Source of the DNA: Verrucomicrobiales bacterium
Lineage (GTDB): Bacteria; Verrucomicrobiota; Verrucomicrobiia; Limisphaerales; CAIMTB01
Length of the DNA stretch: 64,000 nt
Reading direction: 5' to 3'
Assembly (NCBI GenBank): GCA_016795425.1
Contig: JAEUHG010000282.1
Coordinates: forward strand, 35,462-99,461
Below the pieces are notes generated by a model, which did no database searches, was not told the DNA's origin, and saw nothing but the letters and a program-made list of their open reading frames with translations. Of the stretch, positions 36,967-45,292 are shown piece by piece. Each line of letters opens with the position of its first letter. Positions within the stretch are counted from its first letter, which is position 1. The position numbers and the translations under genes are program-made.

Positions 36967-38493
36967 ATGCGTCCCGGGTCCAGGCCCCGAAACCTCCGCC
37001 TCGTCACATCCCTCGCCGCCGGGCTCTTGGCGGCCGTTGCCTCCTCTGCGGCCGCGCCCACCCTCGAGCATCTCTTCCCGTTCACCTTCTCGCCCGGGTC
37101 CACTCAGAACGTGACCTTGGCGGGGAAGATCGAACCATGGCCCCCAAGTCTATGGGTCCAAGGGCCCGGCATCACCTGGTCCCCGGAAACCAATGCCGGC
37201 AAAGCCCGCCTGGAAATCGCCACCCATGCCACGCCTGGTCCTCGATGGGTCCGCCTCTACAACGAGGACGGTGTCAGTGACCCAAGGTTCATTCTCATCA
37301 CCCCTTCGGCTGATGTCCAAGAGGTCGAACCCAACCAGCGTCCATCGACCGCCCAACGCCTTGGGACGCCGCCCGTCCGCGTGGTCGGTCGCCTCGAAAA
37401 ATCGGGCGATGTCGATTCGTTCGCTTTGACCATTCCTGCCGGCCATTGGCTCGATGCTCGACTCGAAGCCTACGTCCTCATGGCCAAGCTCGATGGCGTT
37501 CTGCGTTTACTTGATGCCAGTGGCCAGCCGCTCGCCTGGAATCACGACGGCGACACCCTTGATCCGCACCTCCGCTGGCACGCCACCCAGGATACCAACG
37601 TCGTCCTTCAAGTCTTCGGATTCCGCTACCCGGCCGATTCGTCCGTCCAGTTGTCCGGCGGTGACGGAGCCGTCTACCGCCTGTTGCTCGACGCTCTTGA
37701 ACAGGCTCCTCAAGCTATTCCGCCGGATAGTCCGCCCTCCGACGTCGCGGATCGGTCAGCGGAGACCCCTGCCCCGGGCATCACGCCGGAGCGGTGGATC
37801 ACCGGCACGATCGCCCGCATCGGTGAGGAGGACCGACACCTCTTTCGCGCCGAGGCCGGCGATTTCGTTGAGGCCAGGATCGATGCCGCTTCTCTGGGCT
37901 CACCCCTGGATGCCACCCTGCGAATCCTTGATCCCGCGGGCGCCGAGTTGGCGCAGGCCGACGACGCCGAAGGATCACGCGACCCGCGGCTGGTCTGGCG
38001 GGTCCCCACCAACGGTGTCTACTTTGCAGCGGTCCGTTCGCTGCTACGTCGGCAAGACCCGGAATACCGCTATCGGCTGACGTTGCGCCGGTTGAACGCC
38101 GAAGCCCGCGTCACCTTGATTACCGGATCCGTCACCGCGGCCCCCGGCACCACCAATGAAGTGAAGTTCCGTGTCGCACGTCAGGCGGGCCATACCAACG
38201 CGTTGCAGATTCGGTTCAAGGATCTGCCGCCTGGATTTACCGCCCATCCTGTCCCAGCCCCCGCCGGTGACGGCGAAGGCAGCCTCACCCTAGTGTCCGC
38301 GACGAATGCCGCCGCCTTCTCCGGTCCTCTCATCGTAGTGGCGGAGGATCCCGTCCTGGGAAACGAGACGCTGGTGCCTTTCGAAATGACCAGCCGTGGC
38401 GAAAACAACGGCGTTCCCCAGGGTTATAGTCGCCTCTGGATCAACCAAATCGATCACCTCTGGCTCACTCTCCGGCTTCCCAAGGAAAAATAG
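36967..38493 (+). CDS. Secreted PPC-domain protein
   Basis: A 508-residue exported protein. A signal peptide ends near AAVASSAAAP. It contains two bacterial pre-peptidase C-terminal (PPC) type beta-sandwiches: EVEPNQRPSTAQRLGTP with GDVDSFALTIPAGHWLDARL at about 125-240, and GEEDRHLFRAEAGDFVEARI with DATLRILDPAGAELAQADD at about 280-380. No catalytic domain is visible, so it is probably a binding or structural partner of the two upstream proteins. The ATG at 36967 is used; a TTG at 36949 overlapping the DUF1501 stop (TTGA), with AAAGAG upstream, is a credible alternative. It is the third gene of the operon. Confidence 0.82.
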   Translation: MRPGSRPRNLRLVTSLAAGLLAAVASSAAAPTLEHLFPFTFSPGSTQNVTLAGKIEPWPPSLWVQGPGITWSPETNAGKARLEIATHATPGPRWVRLYNEDGVSDPRFILITPSADVQEVEPNQRPSTAQRLGTPPVRVVGRLEKSGDVDSFALTIPAGHWLDARLEAYVLMAKLDGVLRLLDASGQPLAWNHDGDTLDPHLRWHATQDTNVVLQVFGFRYPADSSVQLSGGDGAVYRLLLDALEQAPQAIPPDSPPSDVADRSAETPAPGITPERWITGTIARIGEEDRHLFRAEAGDFVEARIDAASLGSPLDATLRILDPAGAELAQADDAEGSRDPRLVWRVPTNGVYFAAVRSLLRRQDPEYRYRLTLRRLNAEARVTLITGSVTAAPGTTNEVKFRVARQAGHTNALQIRFKDLPPGFTAHPVPAPAGDGEGSLTLVSATNAAAFSGPLIVVAEDPVLGNETLVPFEMTSRGENNGVPQGYSRLWINQIDHLWLTLRLPKEK

Positions 38494-38546
38494 CCGGGCC
38501 GCTCCCGGCGTGACTTCGGCGCCGCCTTTGGCATAACTGCGCGCCC

Positions 38547-39896
38547 GTGCACGATTTTCGTTATTCCGGCGGCCAACTGCACTGCGAACAGGTTCCGATC
38601 CAAAGCCTGGTCGAACAGTTCGGCACGCCTTTGTACGTCTATTCCAGCCACACCCTCACGGATCATTTCCAGAAGCTCGACCAGGCGCTTGCTCCCTTGG
38701 ATCACCTGATCTGCTTCGCCGTCAAAGCGAACTCCAATCTGGCCGTCCTGCGAACCCTCGCCCAACTCGGCAGCGGGTTTGACATCGTCAGCGAAGGAGA
38801 ACTCCGCCGTATCATCGCGGCCGGCGGCGATCCTCGAAAATGCGTGTTCGCGGGCGTCGGCAAGACGGAACGGGAGATCGAGTTCGCTCTGCGCCACGAT
38901 ATCTACTCGATCAATGTCGAGAGTGAACCCGAACTACTTCGCATCCATCAAATCGCCAAGCGCATCGGCAAGGTCGCGCCCGTCGCCGTCCGGGTGAATC
39001 CCAATGTGGATGCTCACACGCACGCCAAAATCACCACGGGCACCTATGAGAACAAGTTTGGCATCGCCATCGAGCAGATCGAGGGCGTTTATGCCCGAGC
39101 CTCCAAGCTGAAACACCTCCGGCTGCGCGGACTCCAAATGCACATCGGGTCGCAACTCACCGAGGTGAAACCGTTCCGATTGGCGGTCGAGAAGGTCGTG
39201 CCACTCGCCCAAAAACTCCATGCCCGGCACGGGTTTGACTTCCTCAGCATCGGCGGCGGCATCGGCATCGTCTACCGCGAAGCCCTCGCCAGCGGCCTTC
39301 CGCGCTGGTGGAAGGAGACCCCCGAAGCCGGCAGGATCCTCACCCCGACCACCTACGCCAATACGCTCATCCCCATCCTTCGCACCTTGCCTCTCAAAGT
39401 GCTGCTGGAACCCGGACGTTTCATCGTCGGCAACGCGGGCGCCCTCATCACCCGGGTCGAATTCGTGAAACGCACCGGCAAAAAGAACTTCGTCATCGTC
39501 GATGCCGCGATGAACGACCTCATTCGCCCCGCCTTCTACGACGCCTACCACGAGATTGTTCCCGTTAAGAGGAAGGCCGGCGCCAGCGTCGCGTCGGATG
39601 TGGTCGGACCGATCTGTGAAAGCGGCGATTACTTCGCCAAGGACCGCCCACTGCCCAAGGTGGGCGAAGGGGATCATCTCGCCCTCCTCAGTGCCGGGGC
39701 CTACGGATCCGTCATGGCGTCCAACTACAACTCGCGACCGCTCGTCGCCGAAGTCCTGATCAACGGCGACCTGTGTGCCCTGGTCCGCGAACGCCAACCC
39801 ATCGAGGACATCTGGCAGCATGAATCGGTCCCGGATTGGCTGATCCCCAAGAAGGCAAAGCGCCCAACCGGCAAGCGTCGCATCGCGCGACCCTAG
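38547..39896 (+). CDS. lysA: Diaminopimelate decarboxylase
   Basis: A 449-residue PLP enzyme catalysing the last step of lysine synthesis, meso-diaminopimelate to lysine plus CO2. The PLP-binding lysine is in ICFAVKANSNLAVL. GFDIVSEGELRR, LGLQMHIGSQ-like LRGLQMHIGSQLTEV, SIGGGIGIVYRE, LLEPGRFIVGNAG and the active-site cysteine motif GPICESGDYFAKDR all fit. The length is slightly above the usual 415-430 because of an insert around ALASGLPRWWKETPEAG and a basic C-terminus (KKAKRPTGKRR). The start is a GTG. The TAG stop lies inside the left arm of a repeat element at 39893. Confidence 0.95.
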   Translation: MHDFRYSGGQLHCEQVPIQSLVEQFGTPLYVYSSHTLTDHFQKLDQALAPLDHLICFAVKANSNLAVLRTLAQLGSGFDIVSEGELRRIIAAGGDPRKCVFAGVGKTEREIEFALRHDIYSINVESEPELLRIHQIAKRIGKVAPVAVRVNPNVDAHTHAKITTGTYENKFGIAIEQIEGVYARASKLKHLRLRGLQMHIGSQLTEVKPFRLAVEKVVPLAQKLHARHGFDFLSIGGGIGIVYREALASGLPRWWKETPEAGRILTPTTYANTLIPILRTLPLKVLLEPGRFIVGNAGALITRVEFVKRTGKKNFVIVDAAMNDLIRPAFYDAYHEIVPVKRKAGASVASDVVGPICESGDYFAKDRPLPKVGEGDHLALLSAGAYGSVMASNYNSRPLVAEVLINGDLCALVRERQPIEDIWQHESVPDWLIPKKAKRPTGKRRIARP

Positions 39897-40005
39897 CCCG
39901 GCATTTCCACCGTGCGTGCGCAGGTAAGACATCCTTTACCCGTCAGGCGCATACTCGGCGGCGCCCTCGCAGAACGCACCCTCTGCGGTGACGAACCCGG
40001 GCTGA
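39893..40005. repeat. REP-like imperfect palindrome, copy 2 (113 bp)
   Basis: The arms are ctagcccgg (39893-39901) and ccgggctga (39997-40005), with seven bases pairing exactly. The length equals that of the element at 12274-12386. The left end continues with ttccaccg (ttctaccg in copy 1) and both have tgacgaa just inside the right arm. The left arm includes the lysA stop codon, so this copy sits directly at the gene end, the usual place for extragenic palindromes. The interior is strongly diverged from copy 1. Confidence 0.5.
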
Positions 40006-40060
40006 CGCCCTGACCGTCGATCACCCGTCCAACGACTCGCGCACCCATCCCAGCCCCGCC

Positions 40061-40909
40061 ATGAACGCTCGCACCTCAGCCTTCCTTCGTTCAGGAATCC
40101 TCGGCGCGATACTCGTCCTTGGCGCCAGCTCGTCCACCTCGGCCGCCCAGATCGTCGGCGGTGTCCGCATCATTGATCGCTCGGTCGAAGAGGGTTTGGA
40201 GCTTTGCGTGGTCAATACCAACCTCGCGGCCATTACTCTCACCATCACGGTCAAACCCGACAACGCCAGGACCGATCATCCCATGCCCATGATCGTCTCC
40301 GTTCCAGGACCTGGGACTCATCCATTCACCCGCCTTCGTCCGATCCAGACTGACAGCGACTTCGGGTACCGCGTCCGATACGACTGGCTCTTTGGTGCCC
40401 GTGAAGCCACCCACGACTCCGCCCACATCTACCAATTGCCCTTCGCCTCGGGCAGGCAGTTTGAAGTGGTTCAAGGATTCCACGGCAGCTTCACCCACGG
40501 TGGGAACGACGACTTCGCGGTCGATTTCGGCATGCCCGAGGGAACCCCCATCCACGCGGCGCGCGAGGGTGTCGTCGAAATTGTCGTCGATCGCTTCGAC
40601 AAAGGGGGCCTCGATCCCAACTTGCGGGACTCCGTCAATTTCGTCCTCGTCCGTCAAGCCGACGGCACCTACGCCGAATATGTCCATCTCCGGCGGAAGG
40701 GCGCCAAAGTGAAACCGGGACAAGCGGTGAAAGCCGGGGATCTCATCGGGTTGTCCGGCAATACCGGCTACACTCGGGGACCACACCTTCATTTTGCGGT
40801 CTTTCGTGCCATCGACGGTCAACGCCGCGAGACGTTTCCCATGCGCTTCCGATCCCGCGAAAACCCCGCCGCCGAGCCCATCGAAGGCACTGCCTACACC
40901 GCCCCGTGA
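40061..40909 (+). CDS. Secreted M23-family metallopeptidase
   Basis: A 282-residue exported protein. The signal peptide ends near STSAAQ (about residue 29). An N-terminal beta-rich region (about 30-135) precedes a lysostaphin/LytM-type M23 domain. Zinc ligands fit His146 and Asp150 in FTHGGNDDFAVDFG and His244 in GPHLHFAVF, with His209 in YAEYVHL and His242 completing the active site. GTPIHAAREGVVEIV and PGQAVKAGDLIGLSGNTG are the usual family segments. It probably cleaves peptidoglycan cross-bridges or peptides in the periplasm. It is monocistronic, with a 22-bp gap to the convergent hydrolase gene. Confidence 0.92.
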   Translation: MNARTSAFLRSGILGAILVLGASSSTSAAQIVGGVRIIDRSVEEGLELCVVNTNLAAITLTITVKPDNARTDHPMPMIVSVPGPGTHPFTRLRPIQTDSDFGYRVRYDWLFGAREATHDSAHIYQLPFASGRQFEVVQGFHGSFTHGGNDDFAVDFGMPEGTPIHAAREGVVEIVVDRFDKGGLDPNLRDSVNFVLVRQADGTYAEYVHLRRKGAKVKPGQAVKAGDLIGLSGNTGYTRGPHLHFAVFRAIDGQRRETFPMRFRSRENPAAEPIEGTAYTAP

Positions 40910-40931
40910 GGCGCGGAATCAACCCCGTCCG

Positions 40932-43013
40932 TCATCGCGGCACATCCACCCATTCCCAGCGCTCGCCAAAAAAACCGGCGGTCTCTACACCTCCCGGCGA
41001 CCGCGCATTCGCCGGTTGCTGGAAATTGATGATCGCCCAATCCGGCAATTTGGGCGTCTGCCGCGCGTTATTGAGAAGATCGTACTCCCGAAACGTGAAT
41101 CCGCTGTTCACCACCAGGTAACGCTCGGGATTCAACGGATTGGGATAAATCAACACCAGCGCAGCGCGGTCGGCCGCATAGTCCGCTCCGGGGACGTGGA
41201 CTCCGGACGCGTCCCACCGGATCGGAAGACGGTCTGCGACGCGTCTGAAGAGGGCATTGCTTTGAGGATCGCCCCAAACCACAAGGTTGTGGGACGCAAT
41301 ATCGGCATCCGTAACCGCCGTGTCGTCGACGACGCGCGCCTCCCCTCGATATTGCAGGCGCCATTGGTCGATCGCGCGCTCCAACTCTCGCACCACCCAC
41401 GCACCGGCAGCCGCGTGGAGCGGAACGCCGGTTGGACGGACGAAAACAAAAGAATCCATGAACGCGTCGTCGATCGGCCCCTGGAGTCCGTGCCGCTTGC
41501 GCAGACCGTCGCGCTCCAATTCCTCGGCCATCCACCGCCTCTCCGACTGCCGCAGGCTCATGCGCCAGGATCGATCCGAAGCCGGACCAACCGCGGGAAT
41601 CGTCACGCCATCGACCACCACCTTCGGCGCTCGATGCATCGCGAACGGGTACCGAGCCGCCGGAATGTCGAGGGTCAACGCCCGGACCCCCGAAGTATTA
41701 ACCAGAATCTCTCCCGCCCCTTGCTCCCCGCCGTCCCTCAGTTCCGCTTCCACCCGGGCCGGTTCCCAGTGCCGTGTCATTCCATCCACTCGCACCCACG
41801 CCATGCGATCATAACGGAGCGTATGCGTCACAAAGCGCACGCGCCGCGGCAACGGATCCCGCCCAAGCTTCGCATTCGCATCGACGAGACGGTTGATCTC
41901 TTCTTTCGCGCCCGATTCATAGCTGTGTCCGGTACCGGGTCCAACAATATGGGTCAGTCGGAGCCCCTCCGCCGCCATGGCCTGCTGCATCGCCTGCGCC
42001 GCCTGAATCTGGCGATCCTTCTCACCACTGTACGCCACCAAGGGCACCATCGCCGCGTTCGCGGCATGCGCCGTCGCATCGTACCACCGCCAGAGCTTTT
42101 GCTCCCACCATGCCGGCTTCAGCTCCTCGTTCTGGAACACCCGGAGAAACTCCGCCGTCTCGCTGAATCCCGCACCCGGCGCCGCCGCCGCCCACTGCGA
42201 CGCATAATGCATCGCAAAATGCCAGCACGAGGCGCCCCCCAGAGAGAAACCCCGCACCACTAGACGATCACCGTCGATCGGATATCTGGCCTGCACATCG
42301 GCCAATGCCTCCCAGGCATCCGTCTCACCGGCAAATCGCGAGCCGTTGCAATACCTGCCGTACGGGTGGAGCACAAATGCCCCGCGGGGCGCGAATTCCC
42401 CCACCCGATTCATCCGCTCGCTCAAGAACGCCAGCTCGGTCAATTGTTCCCCGCGCCCGTGAAACCATAGATCAAGCCGGTAATCCCGGCCGTCGTGCCC
42501 ATCGAAGGCCTCGGGCACCACCAAGCCGTAAGGCTGAATGGACCCGTCAATTTTGGATCGGTAGCCGCGCACGACCAAACCCCGGGCCGCGGTCCAATAG
42601 GCCTTTCCTTCCCGCAACGACGCCGCGCGCTTCATCCCTTCTTCGAGCAACTGGTGCGCAGCCGACGGACGTGTGCCCCCCTGGTATTCGTTGGTCTTGT
42701 AGAACTCCTGGAACCGCAGGGCCCAGTCGACGGCCTTGTGGAAGATCTCAACGTCCGGCACGAGCTCGAGCAAGGCTGGTCTCTGCGCCAATTCCTGCCG
42801 CAACCCGGTAATCGCTGCACCCAGTCGATCCACGCGCCCCGAAAGTTCCTGTCGAACCTCCTCCGGCACCACCATACCCGGCGGCGGAATGGGGCGAACC
42901 TTGTCGATTCGATTGTCGGCCGGACCATCGGCCAGCACCCACATGGGAAGAACCAACAGGAAGACGGTCTGAACCGCAAATCGGCGCACGGGGGCGGCGT
43001 TCGGGCATCGCAT
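40932..43013 (-). CDS. Secreted alpha/beta hydrolase, prolyl-oligopeptidase type
   Basis: A 693-residue exported protein. A hydrophobic N-terminus (FAVQTVFLLVLPMWVLA) is the signal peptide. Residues about 190-400 form an alpha/beta-hydrolase domain: RLDLWFHGRGEQLTEL, the nucleophile elbow GFSLGGASCWHF (Ser), YSGEKDRQIQAAQ (candidate Asp) and GTGHSY (candidate His). The C-terminal 300 residues are beta-rich and end with a segment on unclaimed function (YPNPLNPERYLVVNSGFTF), seen in multi-domain verrucomicrobial esterases. The ATG at 43013 is chosen because longer frames run into the pgsA promoter region. Esterase or peptidase activity is likely; the substrate is unknown. Confidence 0.78.
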   Translation of the reverse strand: MRCPNAAPVRRFAVQTVFLLVLPMWVLADGPADNRIDKVRPIPPPGMVVPEEVRQELSGRVDRLGAAITGLRQELAQRPALLELVPDVEIFHKAVDWALRFQEFYKTNEYQGGTRPSAAHQLLEEGMKRAASLREGKAYWTAARGLVVRGYRSKIDGSIQPYGLVVPEAFDGHDGRDYRLDLWFHGRGEQLTELAFLSERMNRVGEFAPRGAFVLHPYGRYCNGSRFAGETDAWEALADVQARYPIDGDRLVVRGFSLGGASCWHFAMHYASQWAAAAPGAGFSETAEFLRVFQNEELKPAWWEQKLWRWYDATAHAANAAMVPLVAYSGEKDRQIQAAQAMQQAMAAEGLRLTHIVGPGTGHSYESGAKEEINRLVDANAKLGRDPLPRRVRFVTHTLRYDRMAWVRVDGMTRHWEPARVEAELRDGGEQGAGEILVNTSGVRALTLDIPAARYPFAMHRAPKVVVDGVTIPAVGPASDRSWRMSLRQSERRWMAEELERDGLRKRHGLQGPIDDAFMDSFVFVRPTGVPLHAAAGAWVVRELERAIDQWRLQYRGEARVVDDTAVTDADIASHNLVVWGDPQSNALFRRVADRLPIRWDASGVHVPGADYAADRAALVLIYPNPLNPERYLVVNSGFTFREYDLLNNARQTPKLPDWAIINFQQPANARSPGGVETAGFFGERWEWVDVPR

Positions 43014-43167
43014 GGAGGTTGTCAGGAGAGCAGGCCCGTCTCCGGATCGCAAGTCCGTGAACCCACCATACCCGGCCTCGCCGCCTAGTCTTCGGGTCGT
43101 CGCATCGGCTGGCCACTTGCAACCAACCTCGAAACAACCGACAACCGGGTGAGCCGGTCCATCACCG

Positions 43168-43755
43168 ATGAATTTACCGAACCAACTGACCGTTTCGCGC
43201 TTCGTGCTCACGGGGTTCTTCCTCGTGGCGCTGCTGGTTCGTTTTCCTTTTCACGAGACGGCCGCCCTCATCCTCTTCGTGGCCGCCAGCATTACGGATT
43301 ATTTCGACGGTTCGATTGCCCGAAGCCGAAAGCTGATCACCAACTTCGGCATTCTCATGGACCCTTTGGCCGACAAGATTCTCGTGTGCTCGGCGTTCAT
43401 CGCATTCGTCGAATTGAAGTGGATGCCGGCCTGGATGGTCATCGTCATGGTCGCGCGGGAGCTCGCCATCACTGGACTCCGGTTGCTCGCCGCCTCCAAG
43501 AACCTCGTGCTCGCTGCGGAAGGCTTTGGAAAACACAAGACCGTCTCCCAAATTGTCTGTATCAGCGCCATTCTCATTTCCATGGCCTACCCGACTTGGG
43601 GCGGCGCCTCCCGCATGCTGTTCGAAGTGCCCGCCGCCTACCATTGGATCCAGGCCGTCACCGAAGCGTCCCAATGGGCCGCTGTCGTGCTCACGCTCAC
43701 CTCGGGCAGTGTTTACCTTCGCCGCAACCGGGCTGTGTACCTCGCCGACATGTGA
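43168..43755 (+). CDS. pgsA: CDP-diacylglycerol-glycerol-3-phosphate 3-phosphatidyltransferase
   Basis: A 195-residue inner-membrane enzyme that makes phosphatidylglycerol phosphate. The CDP-alcohol phosphotransferase motif D-G-x2-A-R-x8-G-x3-D-x3-D is visible as DYFDGSIARSRK followed by GILMDPLADK. About five hydrophobic helices follow, and the N-terminus NLPNQLTVSRF is the usual PgsA start. It is followed with a 4-bp overlap (GTGA) by pgpA, the next enzyme of the pathway, so the two steps are encoded as a unit. Confidence 0.95.
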   Translation: MNLPNQLTVSRFVLTGFFLVALLVRFPFHETAALILFVAASITDYFDGSIARSRKLITNFGILMDPLADKILVCSAFIAFVELKWMPAWMVIVMVARELAITGLRLLAASKNLVLAAEGFGKHKTVSQIVCISAILISMAYPTWGGASRMLFEVPAAYHWIQAVTEASQWAAVVLTLTSGSVYLRRNRAVYLADM

Positions 43756-44243
43756 AGTTGTTCATCGCCCAAGGCTTCGGTTCGGGACGGGCTTCGCGGG
43801 CCCCCGGCACTTTTGGTTCGTTGGTTGGCCTGATGTGGTTTGCGTTACTGCTGCTCCCCGGTAACGCCTGGGCTTTTATCCTCGGCGTGCTCGCCAGCAC
43901 CGCCGCCGCCGTCTGGTTATGTGGTGAGGCCGAGAAGATCCTGGGAACACACGACCCGGGCTCCGTCGTACTCGACGAAATCATCGCCCTTCCCATCTGC
44001 TTCGCCGCCCCCTTGGTGTTTCACACCCTTCACCACGGGTTTCCCAACCTGGCGCAATGCCTCCACTCGTGGCCATGGTGGTGGTTTCCCGCCATCTTCG
44101 CCGCCTTCCGGTTCTTCGACATCGCCAAACCTTGGCCCGTCAAACAGAGCCAACGCTTGCCCGGCGGCCTTGGCGTCGTCGCCGATGACGTGATCGCCGC
44201 ACTGTGGGTGAATGCCATCAGCCTTCCGGTCCTCGCTTTCTGA
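43752..44243 (+). CDS. pgpA: Phosphatidylglycerophosphatase A
   Basis: A 163-residue membrane enzyme that removes phosphate from phosphatidylglycerol phosphate. The start is a GTG overlapping the pgsA stop. Family features are FGSGRASRAPGTFGSLVG at the N-terminus, DPGSVVLDEIIALPI in the middle and FRFFDIAKPWPVKQSQRLPG near the end, with VVADDVIAAL closing the active site. Its position behind pgsA supports the assignment. The long open frame beginning at 43149 in this phase is the same frame extended upstream through pgsA and is not used. Confidence 0.93.
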   Translation: MKLFIAQGFGSGRASRAPGTFGSLVGLMWFALLLLPGNAWAFILGVLASTAAAVWLCGEAEKILGTHDPGSVVLDEIIALPICFAAPLVFHTLHHGFPNLAQCLHSWPWWWFPAIFAAFRFFDIAKPWPVKQSQRLPGGLGVVADDVIAALWVNAISLPVLAF

Positions 44244-44269
44244 CGTCGTTCCCCCGCCGGAGAGATTGC

Positions 44270-45292
44270 CTACGCAGCAAAAAGAAAATCCGTCCCTTCC
44301 CGCCAGCCGTTCCCGACCAGGAATGCCCGTTGCAGATCCCGGGCGCCGCGATTCCCCACATAGCCGATCAGGAACACCGCCTCCCGCAACGGAACGACCG
44401 CCTCCGGTGACATCACCACTCGACCGTCCCGCCGGCTCCCTTGCTTGTTCGGATCGATATCGACGTATGCCGAGATCGTGATTCCTTCCGCCTCCAACCA
44501 CTCCGCACGCCGACGAGTCTTCCGGCCCGCCCCCCAAAGCACGCAACGACGTTCCGGTGCGACGTGCCTTCGCAGCCACCGGGCAAGATAGGGCGCCTTC
44601 ATCTGAAAGAACGCATCCGGTGAATACCGAGGATCCCGCCTCGACAATCGCATCGGGAGATCATGCCAGCGCAGGAGAACTTCAGGCACCTTGGCCAAAC
44701 ACACCCCGCGCTCCAGCCACCGCAGCCACAATTCGTAATCCTCGGGAAACGGCCCCTCGCGATACACCCCGTGTTCGCGAAATACTGACGTTCTCACCAT
44801 CAAACTCGGATGGGCGAACGGGGATTCGATGAACCGCGACCACGCGATCACCTCGGGTTCCACCACGGAATTCAACCAGGCCACGTAAGCCGCATAGCCC
44901 GCCTGCGCCCCCTCGTTCCCACCGAATTCCACCAAGGTCCCCGCCGCGCCCACTTCCGGATGCCCTTCGAGAAACCGCCATTGGCTCGCCAGGCGGTTCG
45001 GCAGACATTCGTCATCCGCATCGAACCGTGCAATGAACTCGCCGCTGGCAAACTCGATCCCGGCGTTCAACGCGGCCACGATACCTTCGGGCCCCCGCCT
45101 CAACACCCGGACCCGAGAATCGTCGCGAGCAGCACGGACGAGCCATTCTGCCGATCCATCCGTCGAACCATCGTCCACCGCCACAAGTTCCCAATTCGGA
45201 TGGGTCTGAACCCGCAGGCTCGTCAAGGCCCGGGGAAGCGTGGCCAGTGCGTCGCGCACGGGCATGACGATGGAAATCAGGGGACCACTCAC
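44270..45292 (-). CDS. Family 2 glycosyltransferase
   Basis: A 340-residue GT-A glycosyltransferase. The N-terminus ISIVMPVRDALATLPRALTS, AVDDGSTDGSAEW and the metal-binding ARFDADDECLPNR (DxD-type) are diagnostic of GT2. A C-terminal extension (about 240-335) includes RRCVLWGAGRKTRRRAEWLE and ISAYVDIDPNK, resembling the nucleotide-binding fold of sugar-modifying partner domains. The start is a GTG overlapping the rpoN stop by 4 bp, so it is translationally coupled to sigma-54. Acceptor and sugar are unknown; envelope polysaccharide or protein glycosylation are both possible. Confidence 0.88.
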   Translation of the reverse strand: MSGPLISIVMPVRDALATLPRALTSLRVQTHPNWELVAVDDGSTDGSAEWLVRAARDDSRVRVLRRGPEGIVAALNAGIEFASGEFIARFDADDECLPNRLASQWRFLEGHPEVGAAGTLVEFGGNEGAQAGYAAYVAWLNSVVEPEVIAWSRFIESPFAHPSLMVRTSVFREHGVYREGPFPEDYELWLRWLERGVCLAKVPEVLLRWHDLPMRLSRRDPRYSPDAFFQMKAPYLARWLRRHVAPERRCVLWGAGRKTRRRAEWLEAEGITISAYVDIDPNKQGSRRDGRVVMSPEAVVPLREAVFLIGYVGNRGARDLQRAFLVGNGWREGTDFLFAA

